A stretch of 64,000 nt of DNA from Methanosarcina sp. KYL-1 (GCF_024372725.1 NZ_VOUA01000005.1:1-64000); one strand, 5' to 3'. Counted from the stretch's first letter, positions 54,889 to 62,922 are shown. Numbers and translations are program-made. Notes: generated from the letters alone by a model not told the origin.

Positions 54889-54925
54889 TTTGAGGGAAGG
54901 CATGTTTTCTTTCCCTCAAAGTTCT
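54889..54925. terminator. bidirectional terminator hairpin
   Basis: TTTGAGGGAA (54889-54898) pairs with TTCCCTCAAA (54911-54920), ten pairs over a T-rich loop. It lies between leuB (plus) and a small ORF on the minus strand, whose stop is at 54955. Confidence 0.7.
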
Positions 54926-54954
54926 CTCATTTAACCTTTCTTTTTTTCTTTTAA

Positions 54955-55065
54955 TCAATATTCTGCTGTCGTTTCTACCCTTTGAACCTCTCTTCCCTTT
55001 CTGAAAAATTCAAATTGTTCATAATAGCAGGCTCTTTTGACAAGCTCTTCAAAAAACTCATTCAT
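54955..55065 (-). CDS. 36-residue small protein with YYEQFE motif
   Basis: This ORF, MNEFFEELVKRACYYEQFE then FFRKGREVQRVETTAEY, has a strong ribosome site (GGGGGG followed by ATAAATCC before ATG 55065). It is clearly related to the ORF at 56230-56373: both match EFFxxLVxRAxYYEQFE and then FR. The two copies flank the acetolactate decarboxylase gene, on the opposite strand from it. The predicted structure is one amphipathic helix. I do not know the family. Confidence 0.6.
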   Translation of the reverse strand: MNEFFEELVKRACYYEQFEFFRKGREVQRVETTAEY

Positions 55066-55240
55066 GGATTTATCCCCCCTTGAATAATCCTACTTGAATA
55101 CCCATATAAATTTTCTACTTTCTATTTAATAAATATTTGTATCAGTCCTTATATTATAGTTGTCAAATATTTGTCATCAGTAATTCTATTTAATACATGA
55201 ATTCTCTAAAATATTCTCCAACAAAAAGTTATTATGAGGA

Positions 55241-56086
55241 ATGTTAATGAAAAAATACTGTTTGTTCATTATTTTAGCACTTTTTTCAGCTATTTGTGTT
55301 TCCGGTTGTACTGGAAATGGTGAAAGTTTGCCTGAAGATACTTACGGGGATGCACCTCCCGCCGTAGAAACTGTCGAGGCCGGAAACGATGTCCTCTACC
55401 AGGTCTCCACCCTTGATGCCCTGCTCCAGAGCGTCTATGACGGGGTTGTCTCCTTTGAAGAGCTCGAAACCCATGGGGACTTCGGGATAGGGACTTTTGA
55501 CGGGCTTGAAGGGGAGATGCTGGCTCTTGACGGGGATTATTACCAGATAAAAACCGATGGAATTGCCTATCCGGTATCCGGGGAAATGACCACTCCCTTT
55601 GCTACAGTGACCAGCTTTGAAGCAGACGAAAACTTCCGGCTTGGTGAGCCCGTGAACCTCACGGAATTTGAAGAGTATCTGGACTCAAACCTCCCCTCCG
55701 AAAATCTCTTCTACGCAGTCCGCGTGGACGGGAACTTCTCTTATCTGAAAGCGCGGAGTGTACCGAGGCAGGAAAAACCGTATCCAAGGCTTGTGGATGC
55801 AGTCTCCACTCAGGCAGTCTTTGAATTTGAAAATGTGAGCGGCACGCTGGTGGGGTTCAGGACCCCGGAATACGTTAAAGGTGTCAACGTGCCCGGGTAC
55901 CATCTTCACTTCATTACCACGGACAGGGGTGCAGGAGGGCATGTCCTGGACTTCGAACTTGAGGAAGGGGATGCTGCTGTCGACATCACCCGCGCCTTCT
56001 TCATGGAGCTTCCTAAAAGCGGAGACTTTTATGAAGTGGAACTGGGGCAGGATCTCCAGGCTGAAGTGGAAACGGTTGAAAAGTGA
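55241..56086 (+). CDS. alpha-acetolactate decarboxylase with lipoprotein signal
   Basis: This enzyme decarboxylates 2-acetolactate to acetoin. The catalytic domain spans residues 50-275: LYQVSTLDALLQSVYDGV, GDFGIGTFDGLEGEML, RSVPRQEKPYPRLVD, and the zinc ligands in GYHLHFITTDRGAGGH. Unlike most family members it starts with a hydrophobic signal ending in a lipobox (CVSGC, cysteine at about residue 23), so it should be exported and membrane-anchored. ATG 55241 or 55247 may be the start. No acetoin-using gene is adjacent. Acetolactate is made by the ilvB-ilvN enzyme encoded at 17 kb. Confidence 0.9.
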   Translation: MLMKKYCLFIILALFSAICVSGCTGNGESLPEDTYGDAPPAVETVEAGNDVLYQVSTLDALLQSVYDGVVSFEELETHGDFGIGTFDGLEGEMLALDGDYYQIKTDGIAYPVSGEMTTPFATVTSFEADENFRLGEPVNLTEFEEYLDSNLPSENLFYAVRVDGNFSYLKARSVPRQEKPYPRLVDAVSTQAVFEFENVSGTLVGFRTPEYVKGVNVPGYHLHFITTDRGAGGHVLDFELEEGDAAVDITRAFFMELPKSGDFYEVELGQDLQAEVETVEK

Positions 56087-56229
56087 GTTTTATCTGTAAA
56101 ATTAAAATTTTTTAATTTTTAATCTGTCCTTTCTTTCTTTTTCTCTTCTCTTTTTTTCTTTCTTTTTTCTCTTCTCTTTTTCCTCCGCCCTTAACTATCT
56201 TCTTCTATATTTTTTTTCTTCCTTCCCCT

Positions 56230-56373
56230 TTAAAGATTAAATACCGGAACTTTCATTTTCAGGTCCATTGCTGGCATTTCCCTTAACTGTCGGGAGAAGT
56301 TTGCGTTTCTGAAGCTTTCAAACTGTTCATAGTACTGAGCGCGTTCGACCAATCCTTTGAAAAACTCTTCCAT
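56230..56373 (-). CDS. 47-residue small protein, paralogue of 54955-55065
   Basis: This ORF, MEEFFKGLVERAQYYEQFE then SFRNANFSRQLREMPA, has GAGGTG about 7 nt before ATG 56373. It shares the N-terminal EFFxxLVxRAxYYEQFE block with the small ORF on the other side of the decarboxylase gene. The C-terminus differs (methionine-rich, ending KVPVFNL). The conserved block with diverged tails argues that both are real. The function is unknown. Confidence 0.6.
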   Translation of the reverse strand: MEEFFKGLVERAQYYEQFESFRNANFSRQLREMPAMDLKMKVPVFNL

Positions 56374-56736
56374 TATTTTCACCTCTATGTCAAAGGACTA
56401 CTTCAATATTTATTAAGGTCCGCCAAGCTAGGTGAAAGTATTCTGGATCCGGATTTTCAAAAAATTGGCCTTTTAATCTGTGAGGCTATTGATACTGAAA
56501 ATCCAATCTTGAACCCTTTTTCGAGATTTTCAAATTATCTCAATACATTCCAAAAATTATCTTAATATCTTCAACATATTATCTCTATATCTTCAACAAA
56601 TTATCTTAAATACCTGCAAAAAATGACCTATATACCTGCAAAAAATGAGCTGAATACCAGGCAAAAAGGCTGTTTTTCAGGGAAAAATATGGAAAATTTT
56701 TGAAGGCCTGTGGCTACGGGTTTTTGCCCGCGAGGG

Positions 56737-57939
56737 TTACTTTTTTGCAATTTCTGCAAGTTGTCTTCCGAGTTCCCTGCATTTCTCCAGTTCTTTTTCT
56801 TCAGGCCTGTACCGGACCTGTAAGCCGGGCTCAAGCACGTCCACCCCTGAATTTTTCAGTTCCTGCTCAATGGTTTTTACGGCTCCTCCTCCCCAACCGT
56901 AGGAGCCGAAGGCTGCAGCTTTCTTCTTCTGGGGGCGGAGGCCTTTCAGGTAGACCAGGAAATCCCCGACGGTGGGAAAGATCCCGTTGTTAAGGGTAGG
57001 GGACCCTACGGCAAAGGCAGAGGTGTCCAGCATCTCTTTCATGATCAGGTTCCTGGGGTTTTTCCTTAGGTGAAGGAGCTTTACCTCCACTCCTGCCTGC
57101 CTGACGGCTTCTGTGATTTCCCGGGCCATGATTTCGGTGCTTCCCCACATGGTGTCGTAGATTACGAGTACCTTTTCTTTTACCTCCCCGTTTGCCCAGG
57201 CAGTATAAGCCTTGAGGATTTTTTCAAGGTCCTGCTTCCAGATCACTCCGTGGGAGGGGGCTATCTGAACCGGCTTTATTCCGAATTCTTCCAGTTTTCC
57301 AAGGTAGCGGAGGAGAGGAGTCCCAAAGGGCATGAGGATGTTTGCATAGTACTCGGCGGCATCGGGGATCATATCTCCTACTTCGAAGTCGTACCTCTTT
57401 GAGGTGGCTGCGTGCTGCCCGAAGGCGTCATTTGAGAAGAGGATCCCGTCTTCCTGGAGGAAAGTCTCCATGCTGTCAGGCCAGTGGAGCATGGTCGCTT
57501 CCAGGAACAGGAGGTTTTTGCCTCCCAGGCTCAACCGGTCGCCGGTCCGGACAATCTCGAAGTCCCAGGAGCTGCAGGAAGCCTTGAAGTAACCGTCCAG
57601 GATGTCCCTGCCCCTTCTTGTGATAAGGACTTTTGCTTTTGTCAGTTTCTTCAGTTCGACCAGGGCGCCGGCGTGGTCCAGTTCCATGTGGTTTACCACG
57701 ATATAGTCCAGCTTTTCAGGGTCAATGACCTGGCCTATGCGCTTTAACATCTCCCCTGCGAAAGGTTCCTTTACGGTATCAATCAGGGCGGTTTTCTCTC
57801 CAACAACCAGGTAGGAGTTGTAAGTTGTTCCTCCCGGAGTTGTAAATCCGTGAAAGTCCCTTCCGTTCCAGTCGATTGCCCCTACCCAGTAGATCCCTTC
57901 GGCCAGTTCCACGGCTTCGCCTGTTTCCTTGTTTTCCAT
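56737..57939 (-). CDS. fprA: F420H2 oxidase / A-type flavoprotein FprA
   Basis: This di-iron flavoprotein reduces O2 to water with F420H2 in methanogens. It is 400 residues from ATG 57939 (MENKETGEAVEL), with GAGGGG before it; the open frame continues 30 codons further without family likeness. The metallo-beta-lactamase-type domain has the iron ligands HMELDHAG (about 82-89) and a later H in LHWPDSM and PSHGVIW. The C-terminal flavodoxin domain begins VLVIYDTMWGSTE (about 255). It lies at the end of a minus-strand oxygen-defence cluster, 43 bp after the rubrerythrin-like gene. Confidence 0.94.
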   Translation of the reverse strand: MENKETGEAVELAEGIYWVGAIDWNGRDFHGFTTPGGTTYNSYLVVGEKTALIDTVKEPFAGEMLKRIGQVIDPEKLDYIVVNHMELDHAGALVELKKLTKAKVLITRRGRDILDGYFKASCSSWDFEIVRTGDRLSLGGKNLLFLEATMLHWPDSMETFLQEDGILFSNDAFGQHAATSKRYDFEVGDMIPDAAEYYANILMPFGTPLLRYLGKLEEFGIKPVQIAPSHGVIWKQDLEKILKAYTAWANGEVKEKVLVIYDTMWGSTEIMAREITEAVRQAGVEVKLLHLRKNPRNLIMKEMLDTSAFAVGSPTLNNGIFPTVGDFLVYLKGLRPQKKKAAAFGSYGWGGGAVKTIEQELKNSGVDVLEPGLQVRYRPEEKELEKCRELGRQLAEIAKK

Positions 57940-57982
57940 GTGAACTCCCCTCTTCCCCTCAATTTGTGTTCCTTTAGGCTTT

Positions 57983-58474
57983 TCAGGTCTGCATCCGGAA
58001 TTCGGTGACAGCTTCAAGGTAGTTATCAATCAACTCATAGTGGACCCGTTCATACCCTGCCAGCATCTCGAAGAACTTTTTCCGGGCCTCGTCTCCTGCC
58101 TGCTTTGCCAGTTCCGAGTAGAAGTATTCGCTTTTCCTTTCATGCCGCATGGCTGCAAGGAGGATGCCTATTGCCCCGAGCCGGGTTTCTTTTTCCACGA
58201 ACTCCGGGGTAAAAGACTGTCCGCTGGGGACTTCTATTTCCACTTCCGGCAGTTGCTTTGTTTCCCGGTATTTTTCCAGGTAGCCGAGATGCTTTGCTTC
58301 TTCACCTGCCAGATATGTATAGAGGTCTTTTAGCTTGACGTCTTCCGCAGAGGCCGCCTTTTCCAGATAGAAAGCTCTTGCTTCTTTTTCCCTCTCAGAT
58401 GCCAGGGCTATGGCTTCTTCGAGGTCTTTAAGCCTGCTTACCTCGTCAATTACTTCCTGAAAGACATACTTCAC
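57983..58474 (-). CDS. ferritin-like / rubrerythrin family protein
   Basis: This is a four-helix di-iron protein of 163 residues. The paired ligand motifs are ALASEREKEARAFY (about residue 25), GEEAKHLGYLE (about 57), RHERKSEYFY (about 109) and YERVHYELI (about 140). It lacks the rubredoxin-like CxxC tail of classical rubrerythrin. The start is GTG 58474, after GGGGGAAGAAGA. Such proteins usually reduce peroxide or store iron. Position next to fprA supports a role against oxygen. Confidence 0.88.
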   Translation of the reverse strand: MKYVFQEVIDEVSRLKDLEEAIALASEREKEARAFYLEKAASAEDVKLKDLYTYLAGEEAKHLGYLEKYRETKQLPEVEIEVPSGQSFTPEFVEKETRLGAIGILLAAMRHERKSEYFYSELAKQAGDEARKKFFEMLAGYERVHYELIDNYLEAVTEFRMQT

Positions 58475-58587
58475 TCTTCTTCCCCCACGTAATCTTTAAA
58501 AATTTATTCAAGTTATGTCTGCAGTCTTCTCTACTGGTCCGCCGTGCCTTTATTCTCAGATCACGTCTTCCTTTATTCTCATCACGT

Positions 58588-59160
58588 TTACTTCGGCCTC
58601 TCAAGCCCCACTATGTCATATATATCGAAGGGGGTGGAGAGCACAGTGATGTTTTCCATCCGGGCAAGTTTTTCCGAATTCGTTACGTCCACTTCCCTCA
58701 TCTTTAGTTCGAAAGTCCTGCCGCTGGGAGCTGATGTCTTTACCGTGCCACGCTTCTGGTCAACAGGGAGGATGTAGATGGGAGTTGAACCCTTGGCAGT
58801 CTGAGCTACTGCATTCGTTACCAGGGTATCCGCAATCCCGTACACGATCTTTGCAACGGTATTGGCCGTAGCCGGAGCGACCAGCAGGAAGTCATAATAC
58901 CCCATCTGCAGGGGGCCTGCAATGAAAGGAGAGTTGGGCCCGGCATCCGTCTTGAAATTATTAAAGTCTTTCTGGATCTTGTCCCAGAGGTGGTACCATT
59001 TCATCACGGTTTCCCCTTCCTTGGAGAGAAAGACCATCGTTTCGATTCCGGTTCTGTTCTTAATGTCCACAAGGGTGTTGTAGGTCTCGATCATCTGGTC
59101 TCCGGAGCCTGTGATACCCCATGCTATCCTTTTGATTTTCTTTTGTATCGGTTCTACCAA
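58588..59160 (-). CDS. afpA: archaeoflavoprotein AfpA
   Basis: This is an FMN-binding flavoprotein of the archaeal AfpA family (related to the Dfp/UbiX fold), thought to pass electrons from ferredoxin to iron-sulfur flavoproteins. It is 190 residues from TTG 59160, with AAGGAG 9 nt before. The FMN-binding features are WGITGSGDQMIE (about 14) and LLVAPATANTVAKIVYGIADTL split across about 95-115, with the conserved PVDQKRG (about 138). Its likely partner Isf is encoded just upstream on the same strand. Confidence 0.88.
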   Translation of the reverse strand: MVEPIQKKIKRIAWGITGSGDQMIETYNTLVDIKNRTGIETMVFLSKEGETVMKWYHLWDKIQKDFNNFKTDAGPNSPFIAGPLQMGYYDFLLVAPATANTVAKIVYGIADTLVTNAVAQTAKGSTPIYILPVDQKRGTVKTSAPSGRTFELKMREVDVTNSEKLARMENITVLSTPFDIYDIVGLERPK

Positions 59161-59261
59161 AATAAATCACTCCTTAAGGCACTTTTAATTCAATGGTCTG
59201 AATGTTCAGAAAGTTATCTTTATAGTAAATTATAGTAAACTTTTCACTGTCAGGTTTTCGA

Positions 59262-59395
59262 TTTCAACCGGTTCTTGAGTCTAACCAGCAGTGATATGCT
59301 TCATGCAGTTTCAATCGGTTCTTGATTTCAACCGGCAGTGATATGCATCATGCATTATGCATCATGCATTATGCATCATGCAACCTGCATTACCC
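59262..59395. repeat. 47-bp direct repeat followed by a 14-bp ATGCAT-rich tandem repeat
   Basis: TTTCAA(C/T)CGGTTCTTGA and its following bases occur at 59262 and 59309 (47-bp period). The run then continues as TATGCATCATGCAT repeated with a 14-bp period to 59390. It fills the gap between isf and afpA. Confidence 0.88.
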
Positions 59396-59400
59396 GGGGC

Positions 59401-60084
59401 TCATCCTTTTTCCGGCTTATTCGTTTCTTCTTTCGGCGTTTCCGTTTCTTCTACCTCAGAAGCCTTTTTCACGAGTTGGGCTGTCTGAATAAGCTTTTTC
59501 AGGGTTTTTCTAAGGCTGCGCATGCCTTCGGAATCCTCGGAAACCCCTTCTGCCCCCTGGTCCCTGGACCAGAAAGTTGCTCCGAAATTGGCTCCGAAAG
59601 AGCCTCCCCCTACGGGTATCATCTCATTGATTACGTAAAAATTCAGGATGGTCTGGATGGACGGTTCCTGCCCCCCGATCCGGTCTCCTCCGTCGGCAAT
59701 TCCCATCCCCACTTTGTTGAGGAAGACTTTCGGGTCCCTGGCAACAACGGCCCTGCACCTGTCCATGATTGTCTTGGTCTGGGCGCTGACATTGCCCTGG
59801 TAGACGGGAGTCCCTATTATCCAGGCGTCCGCCCAGATCATTTTATCGTACAGTTCGGCTGCAATATCGTCCTTGTGGATGCAGCCCTGCTGTTTCCGGA
59901 CGCAGAAGTCGCAGTGGATGCAAAAATCCAGTTTTTTCCCTTTGGCTGTAAAATAATCGGTCTCAGCGTTGTATTTTTCCCTTGCAATCTTCAGGGCTTC
60001 CTGCACCAGAAAGTCGGTCGCCATATTCCTGGGACTCCCTGAGATACCCAGAATTTTTATTGTTTTAGTTTCAGTTTCTGTCAT
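59401..60084 (-). CDS. isf: iron-sulfur flavoprotein (Isf)
   Basis: This flavodoxin-like protein carries FMN and a 4Fe-4S cluster. It accepts electrons from ferredoxin and in related methanogen proteins reduces O2 or H2O2. It is 227 residues. The FMN loop is ISGSPRNMATDF (14-25). The compact cysteine motif is C55, C58, C61, C68 in CIHCDFCVRKQQGC, typical of Isf. GTPVYQGNVSAQTKTIMDR (about 91-110) is the second flavin contact. The C-terminal 25 residues are a charged Glu/Lys/Thr tail. AGGAGAG precedes ATG 60084, and the promoter region carries phased repeats. Confidence 0.93.
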   Translation of the reverse strand: MTETETKTIKILGISGSPRNMATDFLVQEALKIAREKYNAETDYFTAKGKKLDFCIHCDFCVRKQQGCIHKDDIAAELYDKMIWADAWIIGTPVYQGNVSAQTKTIMDRCRAVVARDPKVFLNKVGMGIADGGDRIGGQEPSIQTILNFYVINEMIPVGGGSFGANFGATFWSRDQGAEGVSEDSEGMRSLRKTLKKLIQTAQLVKKASEVEETETPKEETNKPEKG

Positions 60085-60126
60085 ATCTGCTCTCCTGCGT
60101 CTGTTTTAAAAAATTATGTATGCCCT

Positions 60127-60238
60127 GGGATATATATTTTAGTGTGAAATATCTATCTCTTAATGTGAAAGATTTATCTCTTAGTGTGAAAGATCTTTTT
60201 TATGTGAGGGAGATCTTTAATATTTTAGTGTGAATCCC
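60127..60238 (-). promoter_or_regulatory. isf promoter with five phased TTAGTGTGAAAGAT repeats
   Basis: A TATA box on the minus strand (AAAATATATATCCC, 60140-60127) sits about 45 bp before isf. Above it, variants of TTAGTGTGAAAGAT begin at 60139, 60160, 60181, 60200 and 60225, mostly 21 bp apart (two helix turns). This is the layout of a multi-site activator or repressor region. Confidence 0.5.
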
Positions 60239-60273
60239 CGCATTTTCCGGCTTCTGCCCTTCTCATTCTCCTT

Positions 60274-61659
60274 TCACTTTTTTAATTTCCTGTATATAAT
60301 TCCCAGGACAAGGACTGCAAGGGTCCCAATTGCCCCGAAACCCGGGGTTGAAGCTTCTGCTTTTTCAGGGTATGCCGCCATGTCTATCACAGGCACGCTG
60401 TAGGTTCCTTCCCCGAAGAGCTCGTCAATGTGTTCCTGGGAGGCTGAGCGGTAGTGAAGGACTGCCGTCACAATGATCGGGTTTGAGGCCCCTTCGGGCA
60501 TCACGAAGGAATGTTTCTCGACTGCCGAGGCTTGGGGGCCTATCCTGTTGTCGGAAAGGATACTTTCTGCTTCCCATACCCTTACTGTGGGGTTTCCTTC
60601 GGCATCGGCAAAGACCGTATGGTACACGGTGGCCCCAGAGTCGATTTTTCCCTTTTCATCCAGGGCTCCCGAATGATAGAGTTCCTTTCCTCCGGCATCC
60701 GTTGCAATAAGCTCAAGCCAGATTTCTCTTTCTTCCGTAACCCCGCTGGGGATTTTGTGCCCGGCTCCCGAGTTCGTGATCTCTACTTCCATTTCCACGG
60801 CCTCTCCGGGCTCGGCAGATTCGGGAGCTTTTACCTGAAGGCTTGCTGCATGCTGAAGGTACTCGATTGCTCGTTTCTCATGCCTGCCTTCTCCCAGTAC
60901 ATCCGTTACGAAGGCGTTCCCGCCAACAAAGTAGTGGGTATACACATGTTCCCTATCCGGGCCGTTTGAGGCGGCTTTTCCGGGATTTTCTTCAAAGCCT
61001 ACAATGCCCGGGGTCATGTGGCAGGCCTGGCAGGTGGTGCCTTCTTCCGCATACGGGCTTTCCTTCCATTCCGTATACGTGGCAGCAAGGGTCAGGTTGT
61101 TTGCAGGGTGGTAGATGTTGTGGCACATGCCGCAGTACTCGGAGTTATTGTAAAACTCGTGGGCTTCGGTCCCGTGGGAGGGAGATTCGGAATCGGTCCT
61201 TTGCCCCCATTTCACGTCTCCTGGTTCGAGCACGTAGGGTGCGTTTCCTATCCCCTCGCTTTCAGCGACCGAATGGCAGAAGTCGCACTGGACTCCTTCT
61301 TTTGCAACATCGCTCAGGCCCGAACTGTCAAGGGGCGGGATCTCTCCCGAAACCAGTCCTATGGGGGTATGGCAGCGGGAACAAAATCCCTCAGGCAGGC
61401 CTCCGGCTTCTGCATCTATGGAATACTCCTGCAGCATTGCCTGGTAAAAAAAGTCCCTGTCCGCGTTTGAGTGCATTGAGCCGTCCCATTCCCCGAAACT
61501 GTTCCCATGACAGTTCGAACAGAGCCCGGATCTTGAAAACTGGGCAGATACGAAATCCCCTGGTTCACTCTGCTCAGCCGCTGCAAAACTCCCTGCAATA
61601 AGGAGCAAAAGTACAGTAAAAGTTGCCCAGAAAGCCCTCACCTTCCGGATGCCGCTCAT
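60274..61659 (-). CDS. exported five-heme cytochrome c with PGF-CTERM-like anchor
   Basis: This is a 461-residue extracytoplasmic cytochrome. A signal peptide (TFTVLLLLIAGSFAAA) is followed by five CxxCH heme sites at C47, C93, C125, C176 and C210. The C-terminal half (about 255-430) has no heme and looks like beta-rich domains (EMEVEITNSGAGHKIPSG). The end, PGFGAIGTLAVLVLG then IIYRKLKK, matches the PGF-CTERM pattern recognised by archaeosortase. AGGAGG lies before ATG 61659. It would handle electron transfer at the cell surface. It is not the seven-heme MmcA. Donor and acceptor are unknown. Confidence 0.9.
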   Translation of the reverse strand: MSGIRKVRAFWATFTVLLLLIAGSFAAAEQSEPGDFVSAQFSRSGLCSNCHGNSFGEWDGSMHSNADRDFFYQAMLQEYSIDAEAGGLPEGFCSRCHTPIGLVSGEIPPLDSSGLSDVAKEGVQCDFCHSVAESEGIGNAPYVLEPGDVKWGQRTDSESPSHGTEAHEFYNNSEYCGMCHNIYHPANNLTLAATYTEWKESPYAEEGTTCQACHMTPGIVGFEENPGKAASNGPDREHVYTHYFVGGNAFVTDVLGEGRHEKRAIEYLQHAASLQVKAPESAEPGEAVEMEVEITNSGAGHKIPSGVTEEREIWLELIATDAGGKELYHSGALDEKGKIDSGATVYHTVFADAEGNPTVRVWEAESILSDNRIGPQASAVEKHSFVMPEGASNPIIVTAVLHYRSASQEHIDELFGEGTYSVPVIDMAAYPEKAEASTPGFGAIGTLAVLVLGIIYRKLKK

Positions 61660-61721
61660 AATAAGCGCCTCCTAAATTGAGTGCGCGGGTCCTGCTATTC
61701 ATGACCCGCTTTTCGTTTCTT

Positions 61722-61769
61722 CTCAGCTGATTTTAATGTCCATTTACCTCAGCTGATTTTAATGTCCAT
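61722..61769. repeat. 22-bp duplication at the superoxide reductase 3' end
   Basis: CTCAGCTGATTTTAATGTCC plus AT occurs at 61722-61743 and 61748-61769. The second copy is the last codons of the reductase gene; the first lies just beyond its stop. Confidence 0.9.
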
Positions 61770-62114
61770 GAACTCTTCCCAGAGCCCATGTATGTTACAC
61801 TGTTCAAGAGCGCGCAGTTTCCCCTCTTTTCCCGCCAGGGCTTTTTCGGCTTCCACCGTAAACGTGGCTTCAGCTTTTTCATTTTTTGGGGAGAGTTCTG
61901 CTCTTCCTACCTTTTTGTCATTAAGGTAGAGTTCGATCCATTCAATGTAGTGCTTTTCTTCCATTACGTGGGGTATGCTTCCCACCTGCACGGTCACGTC
62001 AAAGAGTTTCCCGGCAACGATAGACTCTGGCACAGATATCACAGGGATGTGTTTTTTCTCGCCTTCGGTCAGGTTTTTTGGGTCTACCGGTTTGTTGATT
62101 TTCCCTTCTGGCAC
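61749..62114 (-). CDS. superoxide reductase (neelaredoxin type)
   Basis: This enzyme reduces superoxide to peroxide at a mononuclear Fe(His)4Cys site. It is 121 residues. Ligands are H22 (KKHIPVI), H49 (IPHVM), H55 (EKHYIEW), and C106 and H109 (CNIHGLW). The glutamate that usually sits two residues before the first histidine is at E19, three before, because of one extra lysine. It has only one cysteine, so it is not the iron-sulfur-containing methanoferrodoxin. The start is GTG 62114 with GGAGGGG before it. Its usual partner, a desulforedoxin domain, is encoded separately at 63432-63560. Confidence 0.94.
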   Translation of the reverse strand: MPEGKINKPVDPKNLTEGEKKHIPVISVPESIVAGKLFDVTVQVGSIPHVMEEKHYIEWIELYLNDKKVGRAELSPKNEKAEATFTVEAEKALAGKEGKLRALEQCNIHGLWEEFMDIKIS

Positions 62115-62137
62115 TATGTTCCCCTCCGCTCCTGATT

Positions 62138-62491
62138 TTATTTTTCCTTCAGAAGCTTCAGGGCATCCCTGCAGGCAGCCACCGCCGGGGCTCCGGAGGT
62201 TATGAAGATTACGTCCAGGGTTTCCATTATCTCTTCTTTGGTTGCCCCGTTCTTAAGTGCACTTTTCATCTGGGCCACGGTGCAGGACTCGCACTGCTTT
62301 GAAGCCACAACTGCCAGGGCCATAAGGATCTTCACCTTTGCCGGCAGGGCTCCGTCTGTCAGGATCTTGTGGTCGCATCTCCTGTACTTGTGCAGGAATT
62401 CTGGGTCGAGTTCTCCAAGTGTTTCCAGAATATGGGGGGTGAACCCCATTTTTTCTCCCATACTTTCCAGTATCTCTTCGTGTTCTGCCAT
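62138..62491 (-). CDS. carboxymuconolactone decarboxylase / AhpD-like protein
   Basis: This is an all-helical AhpD-family protein of 117 residues from ATG 62491 ([10 protein letters not shown]), with GGAGGTC before it. The redox motif CESC with downstream [17 protein letters not shown] (about 65-85) matches the AhpD active site, although the usual C-x-x-C-H histidine is replaced by T. It probably reduces peroxides or acts as a thiol reductant. It is 23 bp upstream of the superoxide reductase gene on the same strand, so one can make peroxide and the other may remove it. Confidence 0.88.
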   Translation of the reverse strand: MAEHEEILESMGEKMGFTPHILETLGELDPEFLHKYRRCDHKILTDGALPAKVKILMALAVVASKQCESCTVAQMKSALKNGATKEEIMETLDVIFITSGAPAVAACRDALKLLKEK

Positions 62492-62517
62492 TCTTCTGAC
62501 CTCCACCACTTTGTAAT

Positions 62518-62577
62518 TAACAGCTATTGTAACAGCTATTGTAACAGCTATTGTAACAGCTATTGTAACAGCTATTG
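62518..62577. repeat. 12-bp tandem repeat, five copies
   Basis: TAACAGCTATTG is repeated five times exactly, immediately upstream of the AhpD-like gene start. It lies in the promoter or leader region of that gene. Confidence 0.97.
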
Positions 62578-62687
62578 TCTGTTGGTTGAATATTTATCTA
62601 ATTCGATATATATGTTCTCTGAAACCTGAAATGCGGCAATAGGGCTGTTCCTGCCCTCAATCCGCAGCTTTTCACGGTCTAGCTTTT

Positions 62688-62912
62688 TCAGACGCAGAAT
62701 CCGTCTTCCAGGATAGTATCGACGCATTCCTTGCACATCATCCTGGGCAGCCCCTTCTTAAGCGTCTTGTGGGGAAGCGGGTATCCCCCTCCTTTCATGG
62801 GAAATTCCACCTGCTTGATGTGCTCCATACAGAGTCCTTTCCCGCAAATGATGCAGACGCCCACGGCTTCAGAATCTTTATTTTCTTCAAGGCAATCGTA
62901 ACATTTCAGCAT
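62688..62912 (-). CDS. DUF2180 family cysteine-rich protein
   Basis: This is a small zinc-ribbon-like protein of 74 residues from ATG 62912 (MLKCYDCLEENKDSEAVG). Cysteine pairs are CYDC, CIICGKGLC and CKEC, with H in CMEHIKQ, enough for two zinc or iron sites. The DUF2180 family is found in archaea and has no known function. A second family member lies directly upstream with an 11-bp gap. Ribosome site GAGGTG. Placement in an oxygen-defence cluster suggests redox or metal handling. Confidence 0.82.
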   Translation of the reverse strand: MLKCYDCLEENKDSEAVGVCIICGKGLCMEHIKQVEFPMKGGGYPLPHKTLKKGLPRMMCKECVDTILEDGFCV

Positions 62913-62922
62913 CATAACCACC

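Noticed and set aside
60843-61601. 252-codon open frame opposite the cytochrome gene
   Set aside because: Low-complexity Arg/Ser/Gly-rich product; antisense shadow of a clear multiheme cytochrome.
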